64,000 bases of DNA, taken from Adineta vaga (Eukaryota > Rotifera). Where the stretch lies: contig CP075497.1 of NCBI GenBank assembly GCA_021613535.1, positions 7,316,001-7,380,000 of the forward strand, in the 5' to 3' direction. A program made the translations under genes and the position numbers. The notes beneath the pieces are model-generated. The model saw only the letters and a list, made by a program, of their open reading frames with translations, did no database searches and had not been told where the DNA came from. Below are positions 35,553 to 47,835 of this stretch, one piece after another (within the stretch, counting starts at the first letter, position 1; every line of letters begins with the position of its first letter).

Positions 35553-37148
35553 TTAATAGACATAAGGAATAAGTGTATATTTTACATTCGTTATATATTG
35601 TTTATAAGCATCTTCTGTACATGTATTTCGAAGAGTACAATCGAAATAATGTGCTTTATAGATAGCCATACCGATGATATAGAATGTATAAAACCATGGT
35701 GCTAGATGACGTACACCGGCTGGTAATGTCCAACCGATGACCATGAATATTTCAGCTAAGAGATGAGGATTACGACACCATCGCCAACAACCACTAGTTA
35801 AAATTCGTTGCGTTTTATTCATCATAACAGAATCATCACCAGTCGAAGTATTTATTGCTTGAAATGTACTAATTAGACACAACTAATGTTTACTAACGAA
35901 GAGAAGAGAGAGAGAGATTTTAAAATTTACTCACACACGTTGATGTATAGAAAGTCGTTGCAATGCAAAACCAACTATGAACAAAATCATTGATAGAAGA
36001 AGAATATAGATATGAACAGGTTGATGACTTTTTCCAATGTAAAACTATAATTATAAAGATCACAATTATGTTTATTTCATTAGCGTACGTATGTGTCAAT
36101 AGACATACTGATGTTAATGTTGCCATAAATGGTACCCAACAAAGATTAGTAAAAATTGCATCGAAAGATGATGGTGGTGATATATCTAATGATTGACGTA
36201 TCATTGATGTTTCATTCGTAAATACATTAATAATGTAAATAGTTTGAAGAAGAATTGAAAGTGCAAAACGAACCGATATTTGACGATTATATTTTAAAAT
36301 TGTTAATAGTAAAAGAAAATTCAATGCAGGCCAAAGAATAATTCCTGGACGAATTGAAAGAAATAGATGAAAATCAAAGTTAGTTTGTTTCGGATGTTGA
36401 TTATGTCTATAATTCAATCATTAATTCGAATGTTATATATGAAATGATATACATACTCAAGATTTGGAATTGAACAATAACGAGAATACAATTTATTTGT
36501 TAACAAAATAATACTTAAAGTAAGTGTAAATCCAAGACTGAATAACGCCAGTAAATAATAAGATTTAGTTAATTCTCTCAATGGAATTTTCTCACGAAAA
36601 CTATACATTAGTAAACAGGTGATAATAAAGGCCAATAAACTATTGGAACGATGTTTATAATAAATACTCGGTTGAGATTCTTTAATATAGATAAGTTCTT
36701 CTGCACCCATATGTGGAAAATAACGAGCAAACATAAATTGTATTATGAACCATATGAGAAGATATTGAATGACTACGGAAGGATATTGTTGAAATCGTGC
36801 TTGTCTTATTGAACCTGTTGTATTATCAATATCTGGATGATAATGAAACCAATGCTGTATATATAAAAATATTGCTATCCATCCAAGTGATATAATCATA
36901 GAAGAAAATGATAGAGAACGATCAAGAAACATTTGTTCATTTCGCATTAAACTCAATTTCTTTGATGTTCGTTGAAATTTTTCTGGTAAATCAACATATT
37001 TTGATGGCAAAGCAATAACACTATCATCCAAAAATTGACAAACATACAGATTATCATCTGTATAATCGATAATACGAGCTTTATAATAATTTGATGTTGA
37101 CGGCCATTTTGCTAAGACCGATGTTCCGATTGGAATCAATGATGACAT
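35553..37148 (-). CDS. LBR: Lamin B receptor (Tudor + sterol-reductase-like membrane domain)
   Basis: Four exons: 36457-37148, 36109-36406, 35935-36044, 35553-35868; 471 aa. The N-terminal Tudor fold (about residues 5-55: GTSVLAKWPSTSNYYKARII, FLDDSV) followed by a multi-pass ERG4/ERG24 domain is diagnostic of LBR rather than TM7SF2. The C-terminus keeps WRWCRNPHLLAEIFMVIGW, WTLPAG and a terminal PYVY, matching the family's NADPH-binding end. LBR sits in the inner nuclear membrane, tethers heterochromatin and, in vertebrates, has delta-14 sterol reductase activity; whether this one is active is not decided. The Arg/Ser-rich linker of vertebrate LBR is absent. At the last junction two donor/acceptor choices keep frame; I chose GTGAGT with the second AG. 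Confidence 0.85.
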
Positions 37149-37605
37149 GGAAAATTGTTGTGTGTTTTTGTTTAATAGAAATTATATTCAGATTATACAT
37201 AGCAACGGCGCGTTTCATTTAAAGAAACATATCTATCTTCAAAATAATTACATAAGTTCTTTCATATTCTGATGGATAACCAGAGAAGAATACTAATTCA
37301 TAACACAATTGTTCGCATTGTGCTTCAATTATTTTCTTGTCTTTTTTTATTTTTGAGACAAATCGATTGGCATTTGATAGTCATGAACAACAAATAAAAG
37401 ATCAATATTGTCTTATAGAAGACTTTCCCTCACCATGAAAGAAAACTTTTATCATTAGAAGAGAAGGATACTACTTGGATAACTCAAAAATACTGTGAGA
37501 CGAGGAACAATTTATCCTTGATCAATAAAATTAGTTTGTTCATTTATAACAAATTGCTCATATATATTTGATTTATTGAAACAGTAATTTCCGAGCAAAA
37601 AAAGA

Positions 37606-38314
37606 TTACATCTGTGCAAGAATATCACGTTGAAAATTTTTGATCAAACGGAGTAATTTAAAAGTAAATTTCATTGTAACAACCTAAAAAAAGATCGAAA
37701 TTTCAATTCAAAAAATAAATTTCAAGCAATAGTTTACCATGAAGATCGTTTGTGAAAAGGAGATAACTATTATTGTCAGAGTACTATAGAAACTGATTTT
37801 CTCTTCTTGATCAGTTGATTGATATTTAATCATCACAATAGTATTGAGAAACGCTTCAAAACACAATGAAATATATTGAAGAAAACCAAACCAAACAAAC
37901 TAATGCAAAGAAAAGAGATGATAGACTGAAAAATAAAACAGTCAATATCTTACTACATAAACTCCTATATGATGAATTAGATATATAACGATTAAACCAC
38001 AAGTATAGTAAATGAACGATAGAATGGCTGGTACTAAAAGACGAAGTCCTTGTCGATAATTACTATCTCTACCTTCAATCAATAGATGAATAGCAATTAT
38101 GAAGAGAATCACAGTTGAAATCTAAATATTTGTATTAATGTTAAAAACCAAAATTCGTCTTCAAACTTACCCATTGGTATACTAAAAGTGTTAGAAGATA
38201 TTTTCGTACGTGACAAATATTTCTATTCGTATGTAATGATGATGATACAATTTGACTTTCACCTGTTTCGGTAATGATCATCGACGAATCTTCTGTTAAT
38301 CTTTGATATCGCAT
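37606..38314 (-). CDS. Four-TM membrane protein of unknown family
   Basis: Four exons in phase: 38171-38314, 37954-38121, 37738-37899, 37606-37683; 183 aa. Starts MRYQRLTEDSSM, with a polar N-terminus of about 40 residues. Helices follow around YLLTLLVYQWISTVILFIIA, LLVPAILSFIYYTCGLIVIY, FVWFGFLQYISLCFEAFLNT and LTIIVISFSQTIFM, then a basic C-terminal tail. No signal peptide and no family recognised. All open pieces are shorter than 60 codons, so the gene is seen only after joining exons. It lies upstream of LBR on the same strand, about 460 bp away. Confidence 0.6.
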
Positions 38315-38535
38315 TGTACACTTTGTTCTGAATGTCTGTTATACATGTGTATATCTCTATGCTTTTATTCAGACATTTTCTCATATTCGTTGTCAGTATG
38401 TTTGATGAATACCAACAGCTATACATATAATTTCATTTCTTAACAAAAATAACAAAAATGTTTTAATGTACGGTTTATATGTTTATTATCTTTAGAAAAC
38501 AATCATCATTTATAACTGTCAAGAATGATTAATGT

Positions 38536-39729
38536 TTAATTCATTGACAGTAAAATATTTAAATCATTTTCAGACATTTGAATTAAGAACTCGTCATGAA
38601 TTCTTTGCCGATTTTGATTTCGTTGTAGAAAGTCATCATGTCTTTTCAATGCTAAACGTGTAAATTTAACTATTTGAGGTTGTAATTCATAACGATATTG
38701 TTTGAGTAAGTGTTTTCGTTCTTGTTCATTCGATACATAACTTAAATGTGCATTATCAATTAATTTTTCATTCAAATATTCAGATGATATATCTCCAAAT
38801 GTTTGAGATATGATTGTTAGAAGATCTGTTATTCGATCGATATCAAGAACTTTAGATTTGAGTAAATTGATGATTAAGTCTCGATTAGAATTAATATCAA
38901 GTAGAAGAAATTCTTCTAAAATCCAATTGAATTGAAGGAGAAAAAAATCAGTGTTCTTTTCAGCTTGATATGCTAATTGATTAAATAGTTGCGAAAGAAG
39001 AATCCATTGATCTTGTATATCTTCTACTTGTAAAGTCATAGTAGTATCAGCGGTTATTGATGATAAAAGAGAATTTAGTTCGTGAAGAAGATTTGTTATA
39101 TCATTCATTTTTGTTTGAGAATTTTGAAATTTTGTTAAACTTTCATGAACTAAAATTTCACTTTTTCTGAGTAAATCAGGTAATTTTGTATTGATTGTCG
39201 TTTTATTTCCTTTCTTAATCAAAAGAAGAATTAATTTTAAATGAGTAGGGATATTTTGTAAGTGGATTTGAATACGATTGAAATCTTTATATATCTCGAT
39301 CAGAATATAACGTATTTTGTCAGTTAATTGAGAAATAGTTTGACGAAATGAATGAGGAGGTTTTATATATATCGTACATTGATTGGAATTGTTGAGAAGC
39401 GAAAAATCTGTTCTTGATGTATGAATGAGAAGAATATTTAGATAATTCGTAAGAATAGCATTGGTTAAAACATAATCTTGCCATTGATCAATCAAAATCT
39501 GATCATTTAGCTTCTTTTCAATTGTACTTCGAGTAGATATATTCTTCTTACTAACGTTATAGATATCATTCCTGATTGGATGTACTGTCATATAATTGTC
39601 CAGTGTTTCTCCAAGGATTGAACAGAATAAATTTAATAGAATCAAAGAAAATATACCAACTATATATGATTAAATATTGAAAATTTTATAATGAAAATAA
39701 AAAATGAAATACTTACTCATGTTTAACAT
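38536..39729 (-). CDS. Secreted helical protein, array member A (short form)
   Basis: Two exons, 39717-39729 and 38536-39659; 378 aa. The 13-nt first exon and the start of exon 2 together encode a signal peptide (MLNMIGIFSLILLNLFCSIL). The mature protein is almost wholly alpha-helical. It has the array's shared pattern: WQDYVLTNAILTNYLN, a SFRQTISQLTDKIRY helix, helices with NIPTHLKLIL, DQWILLSQLFNQLA, and an RL.LKRHDDFLQRNQNR C-terminal helix. It is the most diverged of the five and lacks the long coiled-coil insert of the two long members. Function unknown. Same exon design (tiny signal exon, then body) as its neighbours. Confidence 0.75.
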
Positions 39730-39881
39730 TATCAAAGGATGCGAAATTTATAAAGAAGAATATCGTAGATATATTCTAAAATCAAATAATACATACGATA
39801 TATGTTTTTGATTAAAAGAAAACTTCATTAATGATAAAACATGAAGATGAGATATTAATCTTTTTCTTTTTATTTATTTCT

Positions 39882-41133
39882 TCAACCGAGAAGATCTACT
39901 AAATCATTGATAGATATACTAGCTAAAAGTTTGTCATAATCTTTTTTTCGATTTCGATCACGTCGTAAGAATTTTGTATGACGATCTAACGCAATTCGTG
40001 CACTTTGAATAACCTGTGGTAATAGTTCATATCGAAATTGTTTCAAATATCGTTTTCGAATATCTTCATTCGGTAAGAGAAGTAAATGTCCATTGCCACC
40101 TATCTGTTCATCAGTATATTGAAATGATATGTCAGTATATGCTATTGTAATAATGCCAAGAAGATCAGATGTTTGATCAATTTCAATTATTTTCGGTAGA
40201 AGTAATGCAATCATAAAATCACGATGTGAATCAGCTAATGTCATTTCAGGTCGAATGAATTCATTTAAAATCCAATTGAATTGAAGTAAAAAAGCATCAC
40301 TGGTTGTTTTTGCTCGTTTTGATAATTCGATAATAAGTTCAGTTAAACATGTCCATTGAATTTTAATATCCTTTATTTGCCAAGAAATTATTAAATCAGA
40401 TGTTGCACTAGTTAGTAAATGATCGATTTCAGTCAAAAGATTTAAGACTTGTTGAAAAGCTTTTCCTGGTTTACTCAGCACAACTAAGCTATCATTTACT
40501 ATTTTTTCTATCTCCTTGAATGAATCTGGAAATGACATTAGAAGAAATTCGAAGGGTGCAATTTTCATATATACCAGTATATTTTTCAACTCAGTTGGAA
40601 CACGTTCCATACCTATATGAACACGATTTAAATCTTCACGAGCACCTCCGATGGCAGTACGCATCTCTAAAGCTAATTGAGAGATTGTTTGACGAAAAGA
40701 TCCAATATTTTTTATACATTTGACTGAATAACCCAATGGAATGATAAAAGCGAAGTCTTGACGTGAAGCAAGTACCATTAAACTATTCAGATAATTTACC
40801 ACGATTGGATTTGCAAGAACCCAATCTTGCCATTCTTTAACTAAACGTTCATTATCAATCTTCTCTTCAACTACATTCCTTGATACAATATCTAAACGCA
40901 ATTGCATATGAAATTTGTTCTTACTTTTCCATAACATTCATTTAAGTGATTTTATTGGATATTACCTGTGAAATAATCTATAGCAGGATCAATAGCACTA
41001 TTTATAACCATCGATTTGCCCACTATAAAATGTTGATTATTAGCTATAAGCCAAATTAATATAACTATAGAGTTATAAATCTGTCACTGTTCTTAAAAAT
41101 AGAGTTGATATACTTACTTAGAAAGGTTCGCAT
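39882..41133 (-). CDS. Secreted helical protein, array member B (short form)
   Basis: Three exons: 41118-41133, 40966-41064, 39882-40891; 374 aa. Signal peptide MRTFLIILIWLIANN. The acceptor TTGCGTTTAG before 40891 is the one that restores frame; the open frame running up to 40937 is partly intron. The body matches the array: WQDWVLANPIVVNYLNSLMV, SFRQTISQLALEMR, GMERVPTELKNILV, IQWTCLTELIIELS, ALDRHTKFLRRDRNRK. No long insert. Predicted to be extracellular, all-helical; role unknown. Confidence 0.75.
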
Positions 41134-41271
41134 ATTTTATGATTATGAAGACAAATAATATCTACAATATGAATAATTTTATTAGTTTTCTTTTTCAAAC
41201 TTCAAAAAATCATATCCACAAATTTTATTTTATCATTCAAAAACAGTTTTCCAAAGTTTTTCTACGTTGTT

Positions 41272-42496
41272 TTAGTTATTGCTTCTAATTGAAGCAGCAA
41301 GAACACTTTGCAAATAAGTCGAATATTCTGCATGTCGTTCAGGGCTTGTTTCTGCAAATTGATTTTGACGTTCTTGAGCAAGCCGTGCTACTTTCACCGA
41401 CTGTGCAATTGTATTTTGCCACAATTGCCGTTGACTTGTTGCACGCGCTGATTCGCCGCCAAGACCAAGGTAATTATTGCTGACGGTTATTTGTGTTGCC
41501 ATATGATCTTGTGAAATATCACTATAAGTACGTGCCATCATATCTAATAGATATGATGATTGATCAATCGCAATTGAAGCCGGAATAAGTTTATTGAGAT
41601 GATCTGAACGTTGTTTTTCAGTATCAAAACCCTTTTCTTTTTGTGCTTGATTAGTTGGATCAATAAAATTATTAATAACACTGCTTTGAGTAAGATCAGC
41701 TCGTTCTGAAAATTTTCGAAATAGTTTCACCAATAGATCCCACTGTGCTTTGATATCAGTAGCATAAGCGTTGGCTTCTGTCAAATAATCAACATCTTCT
41801 GCTGATGCAGATGATAATGTCGAGTCCAATAATTTAACAAGTTCTTCGAACCATGATCCAAGTGCAACAAAAAGTTCAAGAGTTGGTTTAGTAACAACCG
41901 ATCCTTCATTAGCAGCACGATCAACATTACGTAAAGTATAGGGTAGAAGTTTACTGAGAAGATCATTGGGAGCAGTTTGAATTAAAACCAAACCTGCTTT
42001 TATATGATCTGGAATTTGATCCATACTACTTCGAGTACGAATTAGATCATTACTAGCCAGTTTAAAAGCTGCTTGCATTTCTGCGGATATCCGAGTGAGT
42101 ATGCTACGTAAGGATTGAATATTAGGAAGATGTTTGACAATATATTCAGCAGGAGGAGTTAAAGCTTGATCTTTACGTGATACAAGTACCATAAATAAAC
42201 CGAGATAATTGACTACTGTAGGTCCAGCTAAGACAAGATCTTCCCATTCACGATCAACTTCGGGAGCCAATGTTGTGGTAGTTGTAGTAGTAGTCACTGT
42301 TGTGGTTGTTGTTGTAAGTTGTGCGGTAGTTGATTCTGTTGTTATGTCAAAACCATTAGTTGTATCAAAAGGAAAAGAGTAACTTGTACTGATGAATAGA
42401 ACGAAAAAGGTCAATAAAGTGACTAATGAATCTAATCATATCCAAATCAAAATTAAATCTTCAAGATCTACTGAAAGAAAATGTCAACTTACTCAT
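41272..42496 (-). CDS. Secreted helical protein, array member C (short form, Thr-rich linker)
   Basis: Two exons, 42493-42496 (just ATG plus one base) and 41272-42422; 384 aa. A signal peptide (MITLLTFFVLFISTSYS) is followed by a Thr-rich linker (about residues 28-52, likely O-glycosylated) and the shared helical body: REWEDLVLAGPTVVNYLG, MVLVSRKD, a MQAAFKLASNDLIRTRSSMD helix, MDQIPDHIKAGL, IKAQWDLLVKLFRKFS, MARTYSDIS. C-terminal helix LAQERQNQF. No insert. The four-base coding first exon is unusual but fits the tiny-first-exon pattern of the array. Confidence 0.75.
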
Positions 42497-43260
42497 ATTA
42501 ATTGATTAAAGATCCTCACACTGTTGATAGATTAATTATGTAGTTTTTCTCTAGAGAAAGACTGAAAAAGTCGTTGTTAAACATGAACAGTATCTGTATA
42601 TATATATATATATATATATATTGGTAGAAATATTTCTCTATTTATTTTTCATTACCAGAGGATTTGATTCTTTTTTCAATATCAGATGACTTGTATACGA
42701 ACAAATTATGTTTTAATGATTGTTTTTCGTTTAGAGATTAGTTTTCGTCGAAAATCAAAATTTAAATAATAGCAATTATCATTCACGGAAAATTTCGTAC
42801 TTCTTCGATTTCGATCATAATCCGACAAAGGAGCCATCTAAATTTCAATCTTTCAATATTCATGAAATTCATATAATTAATATCGATGTTTTTTTCTTCT
42901 ATTGATGATATCAAATATTCAATATGCATCTCAACAACAGCTGTGAAAATATTCATAATAGAGCAAAGGTTTCTTAGTTAAGCCCTTGTCCTGAAAAAGT
43001 ACTCGCAGAAAAGAAAATAATCTCTTGTACTGATATCTTTAGGGCATTCGTATCGATGACAAAATCACCTGTTTTTATCTTGAAGAGACATGAGGCATTA
43101 AAGCGTTAGATTTTCGTGGAAAGCTAAGCTTTATTTTTAGTCTATTGATCGAAAGATAGCAATTAAATGGTGTGATATCCTTAATAAAAATCAGCAATGA
43201 ATATTAGAAATTCTAATCTATCTACATAATTCGATTATTTATTCGAAATTCGAAAATAGT
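42423..43260. other. Intergenic within the array, with (TA)n
   Basis: Apart from the four-base first exon of member C at 42493-42496, no coding signal. A perfect (TA)n run spans about 42597-42621. The rest is AT-rich spacer. Confidence 0.5.
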
Positions 43261-45231
43261 TTAACCAATCGAAACTTCTAAATCTTCCAGAGCTATTTTA
43301 GCTAAAAATTGTTCATATTCGTCTCGACGTTGTTTATTACGTAGACTATATTCATTTTGTCGTGCTTGAGCTAATTGAGTAATGCGTGTTGAAGTTAATG
43401 TAGTATTTGACGAAATAGATTTTAGATAAGCTGTTCGTTCAGTATCAGTTTGAAGAAGCAATAGTGTATTCATACTAGTAATTTGACCAATCATATATTC
43501 TGATGAAACATCATGGTAGGTTTTTGACATGACATAAAGTAAATGAGCACCTCGTTCGATTTCTTGGCATGTAATACTGAGAATTTCAACAAAGAGTTCT
43601 CGATCACTTGGATCCACCAATAAATTATGCTCTTGTGCTTCCTTCACAACACTAATCAATTCATGAACGATGACCTACGCAGATGAAACAAAGTACGGAT
43701 GATCATTTTACCTGATTTAATAATTATATTAGGTACCTGTTGTGTACTATCAGCTTGTACGGATAGCTTCGAAAAAAATTGAATTAAACGTCCCCATTGC
43801 TCTTTTATTTGATTCATTTGTAAGATCGATTCAATAAGTATATCAACAATTTCTTGTTCACTCATTCTATCTAAATCTAGGGCAGCAATTTTGTTAATAA
43901 TAGCCACAAGCTTTTGTTGTTCCATTGCTTGTTGTGCGGCAAAGTCGGCATGACGCTTTTCGGCTTCTTTTAATACTTGAAGCAAATGATTTGCTTTGGC
44001 AATTGCATTTTGTTTTGCTGTTTCAGCAGCTGCTAAGGCTGCATTCAGAGCAGCTTGATTATTATAGCATAGTCCTAATACGCATCCCAAAAGACGTATT
44101 GGTGCAGTGACTACGGCGACAACGGCTTGAATTATTCTACGAAAAATTTTCCTGAACCATCTACGAGCAGTTGGAATAGCATTGAATGCTTCTTGATATT
44201 CTTTACGCGCCTTTTCCATTTCACGTTTAGAATCTTCATATTGAGATTTGATAGAATTTATATTATTATTTAAATTAGTTTGGTCTTCTTTAGCTTTATC
44301 AATCTGTGATTGAATCTGTTGAACAACATTTGTTTGTCCAGAATGTGTGTTTGTATTTGCTTCAATAATTTCAGCAATAAGTTCTTGTAAGGATGTAAAT
44401 TTTTCAAAAGTTGTTCTTGCATCAGCAGCACTTTCATTAGCAATACGACCGATAGATTCTAATGCTTTTGGAAGCATGATTTCAATGAGCATGGGTGAAC
44501 CAGCAAGGACCAGTTTGAGAGCCGTTTTAACATGACTTGGCACTTGTTGCACATTAAGTTGAATACGATCCATAGCTGTATGTGCACCAATCAATGCTGA
44601 ATACATTGAACCTGATACTTGAGCAAGTGTTGCTCGAAAAGAATTTGGATCTTTAATATATTGAAATGTAAAATGCGGTGGACGAGTTAATGGAAAATCA
44701 CGTTTACTAGCAAGAACAAGAAGATTACCAATATAATTCACTGATAATGGTCCAGCAGTCATGAGATGAACCCATTCACTATCGATATTATCTTGTAATG
44801 CAAGTTGATCATCGAGTTTATCGTCGAAAATAACTTCGTACGGGTCATCTTCACTAGAGCGCGACAATGCACCTAGAACATATTTCAAAATCTATGATCA
44901 ATCTCAATCTTATTTTACTGAAAACAAAGCAACTTACCACCTAAAGTGTCATCACCACGTGATAATTGCATTAAAAATTCATCGTCACTCATTTGTGGAA
45001 TAGCATAAAGTTTCGTACGATCCATATTAATAATTTGTTGTATGAAAGGATCACTAAATGGATTTAATAATTTATCCGAAGGCAGAAAAAGTGTTGTTGC
45101 ACATATATGAGTTAGCATACCCATTGAATACAATAAACAGATCGAAAAAAGTACTAAATTAGAAATGTTATTCGTATCTTCAGTAAGAAATTCTATTTCT
45201 TTAAATCTAGTGACTTACATGTATTCATCAT
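43261..45231 (-). CDS. Secreted helical protein with coiled-coil hairpin insert, array member D (long form)
   Basis: Four exons: 45219-45231, 44938-45153, 43737-44872, 43261-43674; 592 aa. Signal peptide MMNTLLFSICLLYSMGMLTH. The N-terminal body resembles the short forms (SVNYIGNLLVLASKRDFPLT, SFRATLAQVSGSMYSAL, QQVPSHVKTALKLVL). It then inserts about 170 residues: a long heptad coiled coil, a basic/hydrophobic turn (RRWFRKIFRRIIQAVVAVV, PIRLLGCVLGLC) and a return coiled coil rich in Ala. After it come IKEQWGRLIQFFSKLSVQAD and a C-terminal helical domain (SKTYHDVSSEYM, LAQARQNEY). Two helices meeting at a hydrophobic hairpin recall alpha-helical pore-forming proteins (ClyA/HBL type); this is architecture only, with no family proof. 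Confidence 0.8.
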
Positions 45232-45508
45232 TTTGATTATCAATAAAAAGGATATGAAATGTTGTTGTTTTTAAATCTCTGCATCTCTCATATATGAAGT
45301 AAAAATCACAACAGATGTATAAACAACAGAATTCGTCTCATTAATCACGCACTTTTTCGACGAAAAATATACCTCGTCTGATCGATGAGAACAAGAAACA
45401 TCAATGGCACCTGTTGTATATCACGCAATTCACCAGCTATAAAACGATTTGTCTAAACTGATGTAGTAATACAAGTTAGTTGTTCTATTTTACCAATCAA
45501 TCGTAAAG
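45232..45508. promoter_or_regulatory. Shared bidirectional promoter region of array members D and E
   Basis: The two long paralogues start back to back, 277 bp apart (ATGs at 45231 minus and 45509 plus). All upstream signals of at least the core promoters must lie here. TATAAAA-like sequence occurs near 45440 (GCTATAAAACG) in plus orientation. A common control region would make the pair co-expressed. Confidence 0.5.
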
Positions 45509-47465
45509 ATGCTTTATGGTAAGTATTCTTCTGAATGGATTGTTTATAAATGCTGTTTTTAGTTTATTTATATATTTTGATCATGAAGTTCTGGATTGGA
45601 ACATCAACATCTGTCCAAGCAACTGCTCATACTTTATTTATTGATCCATCAGAAGATCCATTTTTAGATCATTATATTGAAACTATTGCACATATGAGTA
45701 CCAAAGAAATCATGGCTCTTCCAAAAATGAATGATGACGCTGCAGAACATGGTAAGTACTTTTGTTTTCCTTACACAAACTGACTTGCTAATATTTGTCG
45801 ATTGTCAAATATATATTGTTTCGTTTTTAATAGGAGTTAAATTGCGTGTTGATACAAGTGTTTTCGATCCACTTCGTGACGATCAATTAAAACATCAAAC
45901 CGAAATCGATAAAGAATGGGAAACATTGATGGTATCAGGTCCCATTGTTGTTGGATATATGGGCAACTTGATGGTTCTTGCTAGCAAGAAAGATTTTCCA
46001 TTTCAAGCACCAGTTGGATATGTTTATCGATATATTAGGTGAGATAAAATAACACTCCATGTTTAGTATAGCTTTCTTTTCTTTGTTCATAGATATCCAA
46101 ACTCATTTCGTGCTACACTAGCACAAGTATCGTCAGATATGTATAATGCTCTGATGGGTGCGCATACTGCTATGGACGAGATCCAATTGGCTATTAAACA
46201 AGTTCCTACACATGTCAAAACAGCACTCAAACTAATTACTTCAGCAAAAGATGCAATGCTCAAATCATTACTTCCGGGCACATTAGAACGTATCGGAAAT
46301 TTAGCAACTGAAAGTGCAAATAAGGCTAATTCAACATTACTTCGTTTTAATCAATTACAAGATTTATTGGCGGAAATCATTGAATTAAGTGCTAGTACTC
46401 AATCCACCAACGAAGCTGATATCGAACGACTAAACGAACAACGAAAAAACTCCACCCTTGAACAAGAACGTTTAAAAGAAACTATTGAATCCATCAATAA
46501 ACAACATGATCAATCAAAAGCAAATCTTGAAAATGCGCGTAAAAAATATGCGGCAGCTATGGTAGATCTTTCGGCTTCATCATCACCTCAGATCATTGAA
46601 AGTGGAGGTTCTAAACATAATCTAGTGACTGTAGCTATTGGAATTGTATTTGATCCCATAAAAACAGTTGGTTGTTTACTCGGCAATTGTGGTAGTCCCA
46701 CGTATACTGTTGATAATACTAAATTTGAAAACGCTATGAAAATAGCTCAGATGGCTAAAGAAGAATTAGAACGGGCTGAACAAATCCAAAATGAACATTT
46801 TCTTCTTCAATTAGCCGAACAAAATGAATTAGCAAAAACAATGAATAATATGGCTATGTTAGATTTAAGTAAATTGAGTACAGAAGAAATCGTTCGTTTA
46901 TTAATTGAATTAGTTGATCAGATTAATTTAATCAAAGAACAATGGGCACGTATGATTCAATTTTTTTCCAAATTAGCTGCTCAAGCTAAAAGTACTCAAC
47001 AAGTAAGATCAGTATATTTTTTAATCTTGTCTTACATAGTTTTTATTTCAGGTTGTTGTCAAAGATTTCGTCGATGTTATTCAACAGGCTCAAAAAGACA
47101 ATTTATTAATTGATCCTTTTGATCGAGAATTTTTCATTGAACTATTAATACCTTCAGCAACAACAATTGAAAGTGGTGCACATCTTTTATATACTATGGC
47201 AAAAACATATTATGCAGTATCAAGTGAACATATGATTAATCAAATTGCAGGTATTGATAAAATGTTAATTTTACAAACAGATGAAGCACGACAAGCACAA
47301 CTTCAGATAGCATCAAATAATACTTTAAGTACTTCATTACAAATAACTCAATTAGCACAAGAACGACATGCACTTTATCTACAAGAAATGCAAAATCGTC
47401 AAGCAGAATATATAACTTATATCAACGATTCGATCATATTTGAACTTCAAGAAACTATTGGTTGA
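45509..47465 (+). CDS. Secreted helical protein with coiled-coil hairpin insert, array member E (long form)
   Basis: Five exons: 45509-45518, 45563-45751, 45834-46038, 46093-47002, 47052-47465; 575 aa. A signal-like N-terminus (MLYVYLYILIMKFWIG) leads to the same domain order as member D: GPIVVGYMGNLMVLASKKDF, SFRATLAQVSSDMYNALMGA, QVPTHVKTALKL, coiled coil, a hydrophobic hairpin (TVAIGIVFDPIKTVGCLLGN), return coiled coil, IKEQWARMIQFFSKLAAQA and the C-terminal helical domain. It has one more intron than member D in the N-terminal body. Clear paralogue of D, inverted relative to it. Confidence 0.8.
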
Positions 47466-47835
47466 ACATTAAAGCTTTTTCTGAAATTTATCAATTTCTG
47501 TTAGTTTCTCAGATGTTTGATCGAAATTGATTATTTTTAAATATTAGTTAGAAATTTAGTCTATGAATACCGTCGAATTCAATTCGATATAGTAAGTGTT
47601 TTTCTAAACTACAATTGAAAGTGATTATTGAATAAATAGAAGACAATCAGTCGATCATATACTAGTGAAACATTTAAGATCTACGAAATATCGAACTGAA
47701 TTGAGAAAAAACTTTACCTTATAATATATAATTTGTTATGAACTACTCTCTTATACACTCATGTTTGATTCATTAATGTAAATATAAATTAATGATAAAA
47801 TATTTCAACTTTAATCTTTAAGATCAAAACATATT
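47466..47835. other. Convergent intergenic region
   Basis: Holds the 3' ends of array member E (plus) and the F-box gene (minus). No coding or repeat signal seen. Confidence 0.5.

Noticed and set aside
40892-40937. Upstream part of the long open frame of array member B as coding
   Set aside because: It does not connect in phase to the signal-peptide exons; the acceptor at 40892 does.
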